Assembly: GCF_039541115.1 (NCBI RefSeq)
Contig: NZ_BAABFP010000007.1
Span: forward strand, 148,199-212,198
Source: Angustibacter luteus
GTDB taxonomy: Bacteria; Actinomycetota; Actinomycetes; Actinomycetales; Angustibacteraceae
Length of the DNA: 64,000 bases
Direction: 5' to 3'
Part shown: positions 41,959-50,244 of the stretch, piece after piece
Layout: each line of letters opens with the position of its first letter
Position numbering within the stretch: the stretch's first letter is position 1
Translations under genes and position numbers: made by a program
Notes under the pieces: generated by a model
Told to the model about the DNA's origin: nothing
Seen by the model: the letters and a program-made list of their open reading frames with translations, nothing else
Database searches by the model: none

Positions 41959-43279
41959 GGCGCACCTCCTCGCGCTCGTCGGTCACGGCTGGGCCGTCTG
42001 TCCCGTCCTGCGGCCCGTCGTGCGGGCCGTCGTCCTCGCGCCAGTCGTCGGGCAGCATGTGGTCCAGGACGTCGTCCACGGTGACGGCGCCGAGCAGGTG
42101 GCCGTCCTCGTCCGCGATGGGGGCGCTGACCAGGTTGTACGTGGCCAGGAACCGGGTCAGCGCGCCGAGGGTGGTGTCCGGGGTGAGCGCCCCGATGTCC
42201 TTGTCGATGATGCCGCCGACGGGGGCGTGCGGCGGCTCGCGGAGCATCCGCTGGATGTGCACCAGACCGAGGAAGCGGCCGGTCGGCGTCTCCAGCGGGG
42301 GGCGGCAGACGAACACGCTGGCCGCCAGCGCGGGGCTGATCTCGGCCCGGCGGACGACGGCCAGGGCCTCGGCGATCGTCGCGTCGGGGGCGAGGATGAC
42401 CGGCTCGCTGGTCATCAGGCCGCCGGCGGTGTCCTCGTCGTAGGCGAGCAGGCGGCGCAGCGGCGCGGCCTCCTCGGGCTCCATCAGCTGCAGGAGGTGC
42501 TCCGCCGTCTCGGCGGGCAGCTCGGAGAGCAGGTCGGCGGCGTCGTCCGGCTCCATGGCCTCCAGGACGTCGGCGGCGCGCTCGTTGGCGAGCTGGGTGA
42601 GGATCTGGACCTGGTCGTCCTCGGGCAGCTCCTCCAGGACGTCGGCCAGCTTGTCGTCGTCCAGTGCGGCGGCGACCTCGACCCGTCGCTTGGGTGACAG
42701 GTCGTGGATCACGTCGGCCAGGTCGGCGGCCTTCAGCGACTCGAGGCTGGCGAGCAGGTTGGCGGCGCCCTGGCCGGTGGTGTCCAGGGACAGCCCGACG
42801 ACCTGGTCGGCATCCACCAGGAAGCTCTCGCCACGGCGACGCAGCCGCCCACCGAGGCCGCCCGTCTGGGTGGGACGGCGCACGAACAGCTTGGTGACCA
42901 CCCAGTCCCGGGTGCGCTGCTGGCTCATCGCGACGTCCTCGACGACGACCGTGCCGCTGCCGTCGCGCAGCGTCACGGTGCGGTCCAGGAGCTCGGCGAG
43001 CACGAGCGTCTCGGCCGAGCGCGGCTCGAACCGGCGCATGTTCACGACCCCGGTCATGATCACCTGCCCGGTGTCGACGCTGGTCACCCGGGTCATCGGC
43101 AGGAAGACCCGCCGTCGTCCGGGCACCTCGACGACGAGCCCGACGACCAGCGGGGCCAGCCGTCCGGTGCGGAAGACGACGACGACGTCGCGCGCCCGCC
43201 CGACCTGGTCGCCGTGGGGGTCGAACACGGCGAGGCCGGACATGCGCGCGATGAAGACCCGCGAAGGTGCGCCGCTCAC
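41948..43279 (-). CDS. Soluble MgtE-N/CBS protein with PRC-barrel domain
   Basis: 443 residues. A PRC-barrel-like N-terminus (MSGLAVFDPHGDQVGRARDVVVVF) is followed by a second barrel-like repeat, the MgtE N-terminal helical domain (DLADVIHDLSPKRRVEVAAALDDDKLADVLEELPEDDQVQIL) and two CBS domains (TSEPVILAPDATIAEALAVV; DKDIGALTPDTTLGALTRFL). The membrane channel domain of true MgtE is absent, so this is a Mg2+/nucleotide sensor-like module rather than a channel; it may regulate the DUF1003 partner. GTG 43279 has a TAGCCT hexamer 7 nt upstream (leaderless). Confidence 0.88.
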   Translation of the reverse strand: MSGAPSRVFIARMSGLAVFDPHGDQVGRARDVVVVFRTGRLAPLVVGLVVEVPGRRRVFLPMTRVTSVDTGQVIMTGVVNMRRFEPRSAETLVLAELLDRTVTLRDGSGTVVVEDVAMSQQRTRDWVVTKLFVRRPTQTGGLGGRLRRRGESFLVDADQVVGLSLDTTGQGAANLLASLESLKAADLADVIHDLSPKRRVEVAAALDDDKLADVLEELPEDDQVQILTQLANERAADVLEAMEPDDAADLLSELPAETAEHLLQLMEPEEAAPLRRLLAYDEDTAGGLMTSEPVILAPDATIAEALAVVRRAEISPALAASVFVCRPPLETPTGRFLGLVHIQRMLREPPHAPVGGIIDKDIGALTPDTTLGALTRFLATYNLVSAPIADEDGHLLGAVTVDDVLDHMLPDDWREDDGPHDGPQDGTDGPAVTDEREEVRRGS

Positions 43280-43286
43280 GCCCGTC

Positions 43287-43306
43287 AGGCTAGCGCCGCG
43301 TAGGGT
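43287..43306. promoter_or_regulatory. Back-to-back divergent -10 elements
   Basis: TAGCCT on the minus strand (43287-43292) faces the MgtE-like GTG 43279, and TAGGGT on the plus strand (43301-43306) faces the phzF-like GTG 43314. Only 8 bases separate the two hexamers, so each promoter's -35 region lies inside the other's transcribed region. Confidence 0.5.
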
Positions 43307-43313
43307 GCAGCCG

Positions 43314-44273
43314 GTGGACCCGGTGGCCTTGCTGGACTTCGACGTCGTGGACGTGTTCACCGCCACGCCCTTCGCCGGCAACGCGTTGGCGGTCGTGCAC
43401 GGGTCCGCCGGACTCGCCACGAGGCAGCTGCAGGCGATCGCCCGTGAGTTCCACCTGTCGGAGACGGCGTTCCCGACTCCGTTGGGCGACAACCGGTACC
43501 GGCTGCGGATCTTCACGCCGAGCGGCGAGCTGCCGTTCGCCGGCCACCCGTCGGTCGGCGCGGCCTGGGTGCTGCGCGAGCGGGGCGAGCTCGTCGGGAC
43601 GTCGGCGCAGCAGGAGTGCCTGGCCGGCACGGTGCGGCTCGAGCTCGGGCCCGCCGGTGGGTCGGGCGGGCCGGTGTGGCTGACCGGAGCGGCGCCGACG
43701 CTGCGCGGCGAGGTCACGGCGGCCGAGCTCGCCCTGGCGCTGGACGCCGTGGGTCTCGCGCCCGACGACCTGGCCGGTCTGCCGTCCCTGGTGGCCGGCA
43801 CGGGTCTGGACTTCGGCTACCTGCTGGTGCGGCCGCCGGCGCTGGAGCGGGCGGTGCCCCAGCTGCGTTCCCTCACCGCGGTGCGGCAGGCGCTGTCGCA
43901 GCGGCTGGGGTGCGACGTCGGGGGCGTGAGCGTGGTGGCGTGGCCGCTGGCGGGCCGTCCCGATGCCGGGGCTGCCGCGGTGCCGGTGCGGGTGTTCACC
44001 GACGACATCGGCGCCGCCGCCGAGGACCCGGCGACCGGCTCGGCGGCGCTCGGCCTGCAGGTCGCGCTGGTGGCGCTGGGGCTGCTGGCGCCGGACGGCG
44101 CGAGCGTCGTCGAGCTGTCCCAGGGCGTACAGCTGAGCCGGCCGTCCACCCTGCGCTGCCGGGTCGAGGCGAGCGGCGGCGTCGCGGTGCGCTGCCACGT
44201 CGGGGGTCAGGTGGTGCCGGTCGCGCGGGGCTCGATCCGGGTGCCGCCGGCCGGCGGGCAGGCGAGCGCATGA
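43314..44273 (+). CDS. PhzF family isomerase/epimerase
   Basis: 319 residues. The PhzF fold is shown by FDVVDVFTATPFAGNALAVVHG, the catalytic Glu in EFHLSETAFP, RIFTPSGELPFAGHPSVGAAW and EDPATGSAALGLQVAL. The family catalyses proton shifts in small molecules; no phenazine genes are nearby, so the substrate is unknown. GTG 43314 is 7 nt after TAGGGT. It ends in an ATGA overlap with the methionine aminopeptidase gene. Confidence 0.87.
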   Translation: MDPVALLDFDVVDVFTATPFAGNALAVVHGSAGLATRQLQAIAREFHLSETAFPTPLGDNRYRLRIFTPSGELPFAGHPSVGAAWVLRERGELVGTSAQQECLAGTVRLELGPAGGSGGPVWLTGAAPTLRGEVTAAELALALDAVGLAPDDLAGLPSLVAGTGLDFGYLLVRPPALERAVPQLRSLTAVRQALSQRLGCDVGGVSVVAWPLAGRPDAGAAAVPVRVFTDDIGAAAEDPATGSAALGLQVALVALGLLAPDGASVVELSQGVQLSRPSTLRCRVEASGGVAVRCHVGGQVVPVARGSIRVPPAGGQASA

Positions 44274-45058
44274 TCGAGATCCTGAGCCCCACCGAGCTGG
44301 CCCGGGCGCGCGAGACCGGTGCCCTGGTGGGTCACATCCTGCAGACCCTGAAGAGCCGCACCACGGTGGGCACGAACCTCCTGGACCTCGACCGGTGGAC
44401 CCAGGCGATGATCACCGAGGCCGGTGCCGTGTCCTGCTACGTCGACTACGAGCCGTCGTTCGGACGCGGGCCCTTCGGCCACTACATCTGCACGTCCGTC
44501 AACGACGCCGTGCTGCACGGGCTGCCACGCGACTACCAGCTCGCTGACGGGGACCTGCTGACCCTGGACCTCGCTGTCTCCCGACGTGACGTCGCCTCGG
44601 ACGCGGCCATCAGCTTCATCGTGGGCGATTCGCAGCCGTCCGAGAGCGTCGCGCTGATCCGCGCGACCGAACGCGCGCTGGCGGCCGGGATCGGCGCGGC
44701 CGGCCCGGGGGCCCGCATCGGCGACATCTCCCACGCCATCGGCTCGGTCCTCACTGCGGCGGGGTATGCGATCAACACCGAGTTCGGGGGGCACGGCATC
44801 GGGTCGACGATGCACCAGGACCCGCACGTCGCCAACACCGGTCGCCCCGGCCGTGGCTACACCCTGCGCCCCGGCCTCCTGCTCGCGCTGGAGCCGTGGG
44901 TGATGGTGGACACGGCCTCGCTGGTCACGGACGCCGACGGGTGGACCCTGCGGAGTGCGACGGGCTGCCGCACCGCCCACAGCGAGCACACGATCGCCAT
45001 CACCGACGACGGCGCCGACGTCCTCACCCTGAGCGACCCGGCCTACTCGCCGACCTGA
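44270..45058 (+). CDS. map: Methionine aminopeptidase, type I
   Basis: 262 residues, M24 fold. Metal ligands are seen in LLTLDLAVSRRDVASDAAI (two Asp), GGHGIGSTMHQDPHVAN (His), LALEPWVM (Glu) and TAHSEHTIAI (Glu). It removes initiator methionine from nascent proteins. Its ATG overlaps the phzF-like stop. Its last 16 nt overlap the convergent DinB-like gene. This may be a secondary MAP, as the usual map lies in ribosomal operons. Confidence 0.88.
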   Translation: MIEILSPTELARARETGALVGHILQTLKSRTTVGTNLLDLDRWTQAMITEAGAVSCYVDYEPSFGRGPFGHYICTSVNDAVLHGLPRDYQLADGDLLTLDLAVSRRDVASDAAISFIVGDSQPSESVALIRATERALAAGIGAAGPGARIGDISHAIGSVLTAAGYAINTEFGGHGIGSTMHQDPHVANTGRPGRGYTLRPGLLLALEPWVMVDTASLVTDADGWTLRSATGCRTAHSEHTIAITDDGADVLTLSDPAYSPT

Positions 45059-45582
45059 CCGTCGATGGCCTCCCGGATGAGGTCGGCCTGACCGAGGTGG
45101 CGGGCGTACTCGTCGATCAGGTGGTTCAGCACCCAGCGCACGGAGTGCCGGTGCGGGCGGTGCGCGATGGCGCGGACGTCGTCCAGGTCCGCAGTCGCCA
45201 GCACGCGCCGGGCCGCCTCGACCTCGGCGGCCCAGACGGCGAAGGTGTGCTCCCCGGTGGCGTCGGCGACGTCGTGGAACTCCTCGTCCGGGTCGTCGGT
45301 GCGGGTGAACAGACGGCCAGGGACGCCGCCGGCCACGACCGCCTGGACGTACCAGCGCTCGACCGCGGCCAGGTGCCGGACGAGCCCCAGCAGGGTCAGC
45401 GAGGACGTTGGGACGGAGCGCTGTCGGAGCTGCTCGTCGCTCAGCCCGGCGCACTTGCGGACCAGGGCGTCGCGCTGGAAGTCCAGGAAGGTCGTCAGCG
45501 TGGTGCGCTCGTCGGCGTCCTCAGCGAGCAGGAACCGCAGGTCGCCGTCGTCGGGTGAGGAGTGCTCCGTCTCGGTGCTCAC
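45043..45582 (-). CDS. DinB-like / DUF664 family protein
   Basis: 179 residues. The four-helix DinB-like pattern is present: TTFLDFQRDALVRKCAGLSDEQL, LTLLGLVRHLAAVERWYVQ (metal His) and VRWVLNHLIDEYARHLGQADLIRE (two His). Such proteins bind a metal and often act as thiol-dependent transferases; a role with mycothiol is possible since mshB is present. The GTG start coincides with the predicted transcription start. Confidence 0.85.
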   Translation of the reverse strand: MSTETEHSSPDDGDLRFLLAEDADERTTLTTFLDFQRDALVRKCAGLSDEQLRQRSVPTSSLTLLGLVRHLAAVERWYVQAVVAGGVPGRLFTRTDDPDEEFHDVADATGEHTFAVWAAEVEAARRVLATADLDDVRAIAHRPHRHSVRWVLNHLIDEYARHLGQADLIREAIDGQVGE

Positions 45583-45588
45583 CAGGGC

Positions 45589-45594
45589 AGGCTA
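45589..45594 (-). promoter_or_regulatory. -10 element of the DinB-like gene overlapping an upstream stop codon
   Basis: Minus-strand TAGCCT begins with the TAG stop of the membrane-protein gene ending at 45592 and lies exactly 6 nt before GTG 45582. Confidence 0.5.
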
Positions 45595-46125
45595 GGCGGC
45601 GGGTCCGACAGGCCGCGCGAGGACGAGGTTCAGCAGCGCGGCGGCGGCGAAGAACAGCAGGTAGCCGTCGAGCCAGTGCGCGAGCGAGGCCCCCCAGTAG
45701 CCGGGCCCGCCCCAGGCGTTCGCGGTCCACGACGGTGCCAGCGCGGCGAACACCTGCATGGCCGCCCGGAACGGCTCCCAGAGCAGCACGTACAGCAGGA
45801 GGAGCGTGACCAGGGCCCGGACAGGTGCCAGCAGCGACCAGGGCCTCATCCGCAGGGTGGCGACGACCCGGCGCAGCGCGCGCTGCCGGAAGGGCAGGCT
45901 GAACGGCTGCGGCCGGTCGCGGCGCCGCGCCACGAAGGCCACCGTCACCGTGGCGACCCCGGCGACCGCGGCCAGCACCCAGTGCACCGCGATGGCGTTG
46001 TTGGCCGGCTCGTTCGGCGGATACGTCGCGGGTGCGTCCTGCCAGGCGAGTAGGCCGGCCAGGAGGCCCAGCACGACCAGCCCGCCGACCAGGGCGAGAG
46101 TGAGACGCGAGTAGGGGTTAGCCAC
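45592..46125 (-). CDS. Membrane protein, unknown function
   Basis: 177 residues with four hydrophobic segments (about 8-27, 45-64, 100-122 and 150-170). The segment HWVLAAVAGVATVTVAFVARRRDR and the late W-rich HWLDGYLLFFAAAAL are notable, but I do not recognise the family. GTG 46125 is chosen because it follows the upstream gene, whose end it overlaps by 8 nt, suggesting coupling. Confidence 0.6.
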   Translation of the reverse strand: MANPYSRLTLALVGGLVVLGLLAGLLAWQDAPATYPPNEPANNAIAVHWVLAAVAGVATVTVAFVARRRDRPQPFSLPFRQRALRRVVATLRMRPWSLLAPVRALVTLLLLYVLLWEPFRAAMQVFAALAPSWTANAWGGPGYWGASLAHWLDGYLLFFAAAALLNLVLARPVGPAA

Positions 46126-46684
46126 GCCGCCGGCGCAGCCGCAGCGCCCGCCGGCCCCGCCCGCCGGCATGGAAGGGACGCCAGGTGGACGTCGTCGCCG
46201 TACTCGGGGCCGGCGCCGCCGCCCCACTCGCGTCGTCGTACCGACCCGGCTGCTCGAGCGCCTGCGAGGTCGGCGTGATCCGGGTGATCCGCGCCCCCGT
46301 CGTGCGCCAGTGCTCGGGCAGGTCAGCCGGCAGGGCGGCCGAGTTCAACCGTCCGGGAGCCAACGCCCCGGCCGCCGCCAGCCACTCCTCGCCGGACGCA
46401 TCCAGCACCTCGGCCACCGCAGCCACCGTGACCAACCGAGCCCCGGTGTCCTTGCTGCGCAACACCAGGTCGACGTCGCCGTCCAGCTCGGGCAGCTCCT
46501 GCTCGCCCGGCCCACTCACGACGAGAACCGCGCCCTCGTGCCACTCGTGCCAGACCCCCCAGGCCCGCGACTGCCCACGCGGCCGGACCCAGAGCATGCC
46601 GCCCTTCGACGCCGCCTCAGCCACCAGCGCGCCGACGACGTCCGGCACCACCGCCGCCTCGGCCTGGCCCACGGACTCGCTCAC
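46118..46684 (-). CDS. Hypothetical protein with Arg-rich C-terminus
   Basis: 188 residues. A soluble domain (about 1-140) with MLWVRPRGQSRAWGVWHEWHEGAVLVVSG and DVDLVLRSKDTGARLVTVAA suggests a split-barrel-like fold, though I cannot name it. The last 25 residues are Gly/Arg-rich, ending in RRALRLRRRRG. GTG 46684 has GGAAGG upstream. It is paired by overlap with the downstream membrane-protein gene. Confidence 0.6.
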   Translation of the reverse strand: MSESVGQAEAAVVPDVVGALVAEAASKGGMLWVRPRGQSRAWGVWHEWHEGAVLVVSGPGEQELPELDGDVDLVLRSKDTGARLVTVAAVAEVLDASGEEWLAAAGALAPGRLNSAALPADLPEHWRTTGARITRITPTSQALEQPGRYDDASGAAAPAPSTATTSTWRPFHAGGRGRRALRLRRRRG

Positions 46685-46812
46685 CCGAGCACCTTCCCAT
46701 ACGAGACAGAGGCGCGGGCGGTGTGGACCGGAGGTCGGCGTCAAACGAGCTTGCGAGAGCCGACCGTAGGTCCGCACCGACCGTGCCGACCGCTCATGAG
46801 AAGGTCCGGAGC

Positions 46813-47748
46813 GTGGGCGAGGAGGAGCAGGACAGCGCGCGGCTGACGGCTGCCCTGCTCGCCGTCGGGGTCGTGGCGGTGTCGTTCTCGGCGCCGATCG
46901 CGGCGACGACAGCGGCTCCCGCGCTCGCTGTCGCGTTCTGGCGCAACGCGTTTGCGAGTGCGGGCGTCGTACCGTTCGCGCTGATTCGCCGGCGCGCGGA
47001 GCTGCGTCGGCTGTGGCGCGAGGAGCGTCAGGTCGTGCGCACGGCGGTGCTGGCTGGGCTGGCGCTGGCCGCGCACTTCGGCCTGTGGATCCCGAGTCTG
47101 CGGATGACCAGCGTGGCGGCATCGACCGCCTTGGTCACGACGACGCCGCTGTGGACGCTCGGGATCGACTGGGCCCGTGGCAACAAGCCGCGCTCCGGTG
47201 TCCTGGTCGGAGTCGTGATCGCCTTCATGGGCGTCGTCCTCATCACGGGAGTGGATGCAGGCTCGTCGTCGCGGCAGCTGGTGGGCGACGCGCTGGCGTT
47301 GGCCGGCGGCGCCGCGGCTGCCGTGTACACCGTGCTGGGTTCCGCGGTACGGCAGACGGCCAGCACGGCGTCGTACACGGCGATCGCCTACCCGGTCTGC
47401 GCCCTGGTCCTGCTGCCGGTCTGCTTGCTGGGCCACCAGTCGCTGGTCGGCTTCGACGCCCAGACCTGGGCGCAGCTCCTCGCCCTGACGCTGAGCGCGC
47501 AGCTGCTCGGGCACTCGATCCTGAACCGCGCCCTGCGCACCGCCGGGGCGACGACGGTGGCGCTCGCGATCCTGCTCGAGGTGCCCGGTGCCGTGCTGAT
47601 CGCCTGGGCCTTCTGGGGGCAGCAGCCGCCGGTGGCCGTGCTGCCGGGGGCGGCCCTGGTGCTGGTCGGTCTGGCGGTCGTGGTGCGATCGCGGACGACC
47701 ACCCGCCGGGTCGAGTCGGCGCTCGAGGTGGGCAACGTCACGGACTGA
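46813..47748 (+). CDS. EamA/RhaT-type drug/metabolite transporter
   Basis: 311 residues with ten predicted helices in two EamA repeats. ALAVAFWRNAFASAGVVPFAL opens the first and GDALALAGGAAAAVYTVLGSAVRQ the second; helix endings such as ALAILLEVPGAVLIAWAFWGQ are typical. Substrate unknown. The GTG start at 46813 is preferred over an upstream in-frame ATG at 46723, because the intervening residues are not hydrophobic or conserved-looking. Confidence 0.85.
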   Translation: MGEEEQDSARLTAALLAVGVVAVSFSAPIAATTAAPALAVAFWRNAFASAGVVPFALIRRRAELRRLWREERQVVRTAVLAGLALAAHFGLWIPSLRMTSVAASTALVTTTPLWTLGIDWARGNKPRSGVLVGVVIAFMGVVLITGVDAGSSSRQLVGDALALAGGAAAAVYTVLGSAVRQTASTASYTAIAYPVCALVLLPVCLLGHQSLVGFDAQTWAQLLALTLSAQLLGHSILNRALRTAGATTVALAILLEVPGAVLIAWAFWGQQPPVAVLPGAALVLVGLAVVVRSRTTTRRVESALEVGNVTD

Positions 47749-47818
47749 GCCACGTGACCGGGCCGGTCGAGCGTGGGTAGCCTCGCCGACGTCCCGCCTT
47801 CGAACCCCAGGAGCCACG

Positions 47819-48820
47819 ATGTCCGCGCCCAACGCGACGCCCGGCACGACCCCCCGCACGGGTCCGCGACCCCTGCGGGCGCGGCGCTCGAACCTGGCGG
47901 TCCCGGGCTCCAACCCGAAGATGATCGAGAAGGCCAAGGGGCTGGCCGCCGACCAGGTCTTCCTGGACCTGGAGGACGCGGTCGCGCCCATCGCGAAGGA
48001 GGGCGCGCGCGCCACCATCGTGGCGGCGCTCACCGAGGGCGGCTGGGGCAACAAGGTCCGCACGGTGCGGGTGAACGACTGGACGACGAAGTGGACGTTC
48101 GGCGACGTCCTCGAGGTCGTCGGCGGCGCCGGTGCCGACCTGGACTGCATCATGCTGCCGAAGGTGCAGACCGCCGAGCAGGTCGTCGCCCTGGACCTGC
48201 TGCTCACCCAGCTGGAGACGGCACACGGCTTCGAGCCCGGCCGGATCGGGATCGAGGCGCAGATCGAGAACGCCCTCGGCCTGACCAACGTGAACGCCAT
48301 CGCTGCGGCGTCCCCGCGGGTCGAGGCGATCATCTTCGGGCCGGCGGACTTCATGGCCAGCATCAACATGAAGTCGCTGGTGGTGGGGGAGCAGCCGCCG
48401 GGCTACGACGTGGGCGACGCGTACCACTACATCCTCATGCAGATCCTGATGGCGGCCCGCGCCTACGACAAGCTCGCGATCGACGGGCCGTACCTGCAGA
48501 TCCGCGACGTCGAGGGCTTCACTCGGGTCGCGAGCCGTTCTGCCGCACTGGGTTTCGACGGCAAGTGGGTGCTGCACCCGGGGCAGATCGACGCGGCGAA
48601 CGAGGTGTACAGCCCGCGTCAGGAGGACTACGACCACGCCGAGAACATCCTGGACGCCTACGCGCACTTCACCTCCGAGGCCGGCGGCGCGCGCGGTGCG
48701 GTCATGCTCGGTGACGAGATGATCGACGAGGCGTCGCGCAAGATGGCGCTGGTCATCTCGGCGAAGGGTCGCGCGGCCGGCATGTCCCGCGGCGACCGCT
48801 GGACGCCCCCGCAGGACTGA
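47819..48820 (+). CDS. HpcH/HpaI aldolase/citrate lyase family (malyl-CoA lyase type)
   Basis: 333 residues. RRSNLAVPGSNPKMIEKAKGLAADQVFLDLEDAVAP, DCIMLPKVQTAEQV, IGIEAQIENALGL and IIFGPADFMASINM resemble L-malyl-CoA/beta-methylmalyl-CoA lyases (CitE superfamily, with Glu and Asp binding Mg2+). In actinomycetes such enzymes serve the ethylmalonyl-CoA pathway or related acyl-CoA cleavage. An acyl-CoA dehydrogenase follows, but crotonyl-CoA carboxylase/reductase and mutase genes are not in the window, so the pathway is not proven. Confidence 0.82.
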   Translation: MSAPNATPGTTPRTGPRPLRARRSNLAVPGSNPKMIEKAKGLAADQVFLDLEDAVAPIAKEGARATIVAALTEGGWGNKVRTVRVNDWTTKWTFGDVLEVVGGAGADLDCIMLPKVQTAEQVVALDLLLTQLETAHGFEPGRIGIEAQIENALGLTNVNAIAAASPRVEAIIFGPADFMASINMKSLVVGEQPPGYDVGDAYHYILMQILMAARAYDKLAIDGPYLQIRDVEGFTRVASRSAALGFDGKWVLHPGQIDAANEVYSPRQEDYDHAENILDAYAHFTSEAGGARGAVMLGDEMIDEASRKMALVISAKGRAAGMSRGDRWTPPQD

Positions 48821-48844
48821 CCTGTCCCCAGATCGCCCTGCCGC

Positions 48845-48902
48845 CGAGACCAGAGACGTGGGGCACCTGAGCATCCCTGGGTGCCCCGGTTCCCTGGTCT
48901 CG
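48845..48902. promoter_or_regulatory. Nested dyad with symmetric internal loop
   Basis: Outer arms CGAGACCAG (48845-48853) and CTGGTCTCG (48894-48902) enclose inner arms GGGGCACC (48860-48867) and GGTGCCCC (48880-48887), with 6-nt unpaired stretches on each side and a 12-nt loop. It lies between the lyase and acyl-CoA dehydrogenase genes, with no T-run, so it may be a terminator, attenuator or paired operator. Confidence 0.6.
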
Positions 48903-49005
48903 ACGTGGTCGCCGCCACAGGTGGCGCTGGTCACAGCGGCGGCCGGACCGACGCCCGGCCCGCCATACTCACCGGTAGCCACCCCGACGACGAGGAGCGA
49001 CAGCG

Positions 49006-50208
49006 ATGGGCCGCCTGCAGCACACCGAAGGACTCACCGAGGACCAGCTCGAGCTGTTGAAGCTGGTGCGTGAGTTCGTCGACGAGCAGGTCATCCCGGT
49101 CGCGATGGAGCTGGAGCACGCGGACGAGTACCCGACAGACATCGTCGAGGGCATGAAGGAGATGGGGATCTTCGGCCTGATGATCCCCGAGGAGTACGGC
49201 GGCCTCGGCGAGTCCCTGCTCACCTACGCGCTGGTGGTCGAGGAGATCGCCCGCGGCTGGATGAGCGTGAGCGGCATCATCAACACGCACTTCATCGTGG
49301 CGCACATGCTGATCCAGCACGGCACCGACGAGCAGAAGCAGCGCTACCTGCCCCGGATGGCGACCGGCGAGGTGCGCGGCGCCTTCTCGATGAGCGAGCC
49401 CGGCTGCGGCAGCGACGTCAGCGGTATCAAGACCAAGGCCGTGCGGGACGGCGACAGCGCGGACTGGACGATCAACGGCCAGAAGATGTGGCTCACCAAC
49501 GGCGGCAGCGCCAACCTGGTCGCGGTGCTCACCAAGACGGACACGGGCGCGGACTCGGTCTACAAGAACATGACGACGTTCCTCGTCGAGAAGGAGCCGG
49601 GCTTCGGCGAGACCGCGCCCGGCCTCACCGTGCCGGGCAAGATCGAGAAGATGGGCTACAAGGGCGTCGACACCACCGAGCTCGTCTTCGACGGGTACCG
49701 GACGACGTCCGAGCAGGTCCTCGGCGGGGAGCCCGGGCAGGGCTTCTACCAGATGATGGACGGCGTCGAGGTCGGGCGCGTCAACGTGGCCGCCCGCGCG
49801 TGCGGCGTGGCGATGCGGGCCTTCGAGCTGGGCACGGCCTACGCCCAGCAGCGCGAGACGTTCGGCAAGAAGATCGCCGAGCACCAGGCGGTCCTGTTCC
49901 GGATCGCGGAGATGGCCACCAAGGTCGAGGCCGCGCACCAGATGATGGTGATGGCTGCGCGGACCAAGGACGCCGGGGAGCGCAACGACCTCGAGGCCGG
50001 CATGGCCAAGTACCTGGCGAGCGAGTACTGCTCCCAGGTCGTCGAGGACTCGTTCCGCATCCACGGCGGCTACGGCTACTCCAAGGAGTACGAGATCGAG
50101 CGCCTCTACCGCGAGGCCCCGATGCTGCTGATCGGCGAGGGCACCGCGGACATCCAGCGGATGATCATCGGGCGCCGGCTGCTGGAGGAGTACCGGTTCA
50201 AGGGATGA
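49006..50208 (+). CDS. Acyl-CoA dehydrogenase
   Basis: 400 residues, full length. FSMSEPGCGSDVSGIKTKA and WLTNGGSANLVAVL bind FAD and substrate. The catalytic base is probably E370 in YREAPMLLIGEGTADIQRMIIGRR. It oxidises an acyl-CoA, passing electrons to ETF. Substrate unknown; the neighbouring malyl-CoA lyase-type gene hints at branched or C4-C5 acyl-CoAs. AGGAGCGACAGCG precedes the ATG. Confidence 0.9.
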   Translation: MGRLQHTEGLTEDQLELLKLVREFVDEQVIPVAMELEHADEYPTDIVEGMKEMGIFGLMIPEEYGGLGESLLTYALVVEEIARGWMSVSGIINTHFIVAHMLIQHGTDEQKQRYLPRMATGEVRGAFSMSEPGCGSDVSGIKTKAVRDGDSADWTINGQKMWLTNGGSANLVAVLTKTDTGADSVYKNMTTFLVEKEPGFGETAPGLTVPGKIEKMGYKGVDTTELVFDGYRTTSEQVLGGEPGQGFYQMMDGVEVGRVNVAARACGVAMRAFELGTAYAQQRETFGKKIAEHQAVLFRIAEMATKVEAAHQMMVMAARTKDAGERNDLEAGMAKYLASEYCSQVVEDSFRIHGGYGYSKEYEIERLYREAPMLLIGEGTADIQRMIIGRRLLEEYRFKG

Positions 50209-50244
50209 GAGGCTGAGGGTCTGCCCAACGGGAGGAACACGAAG

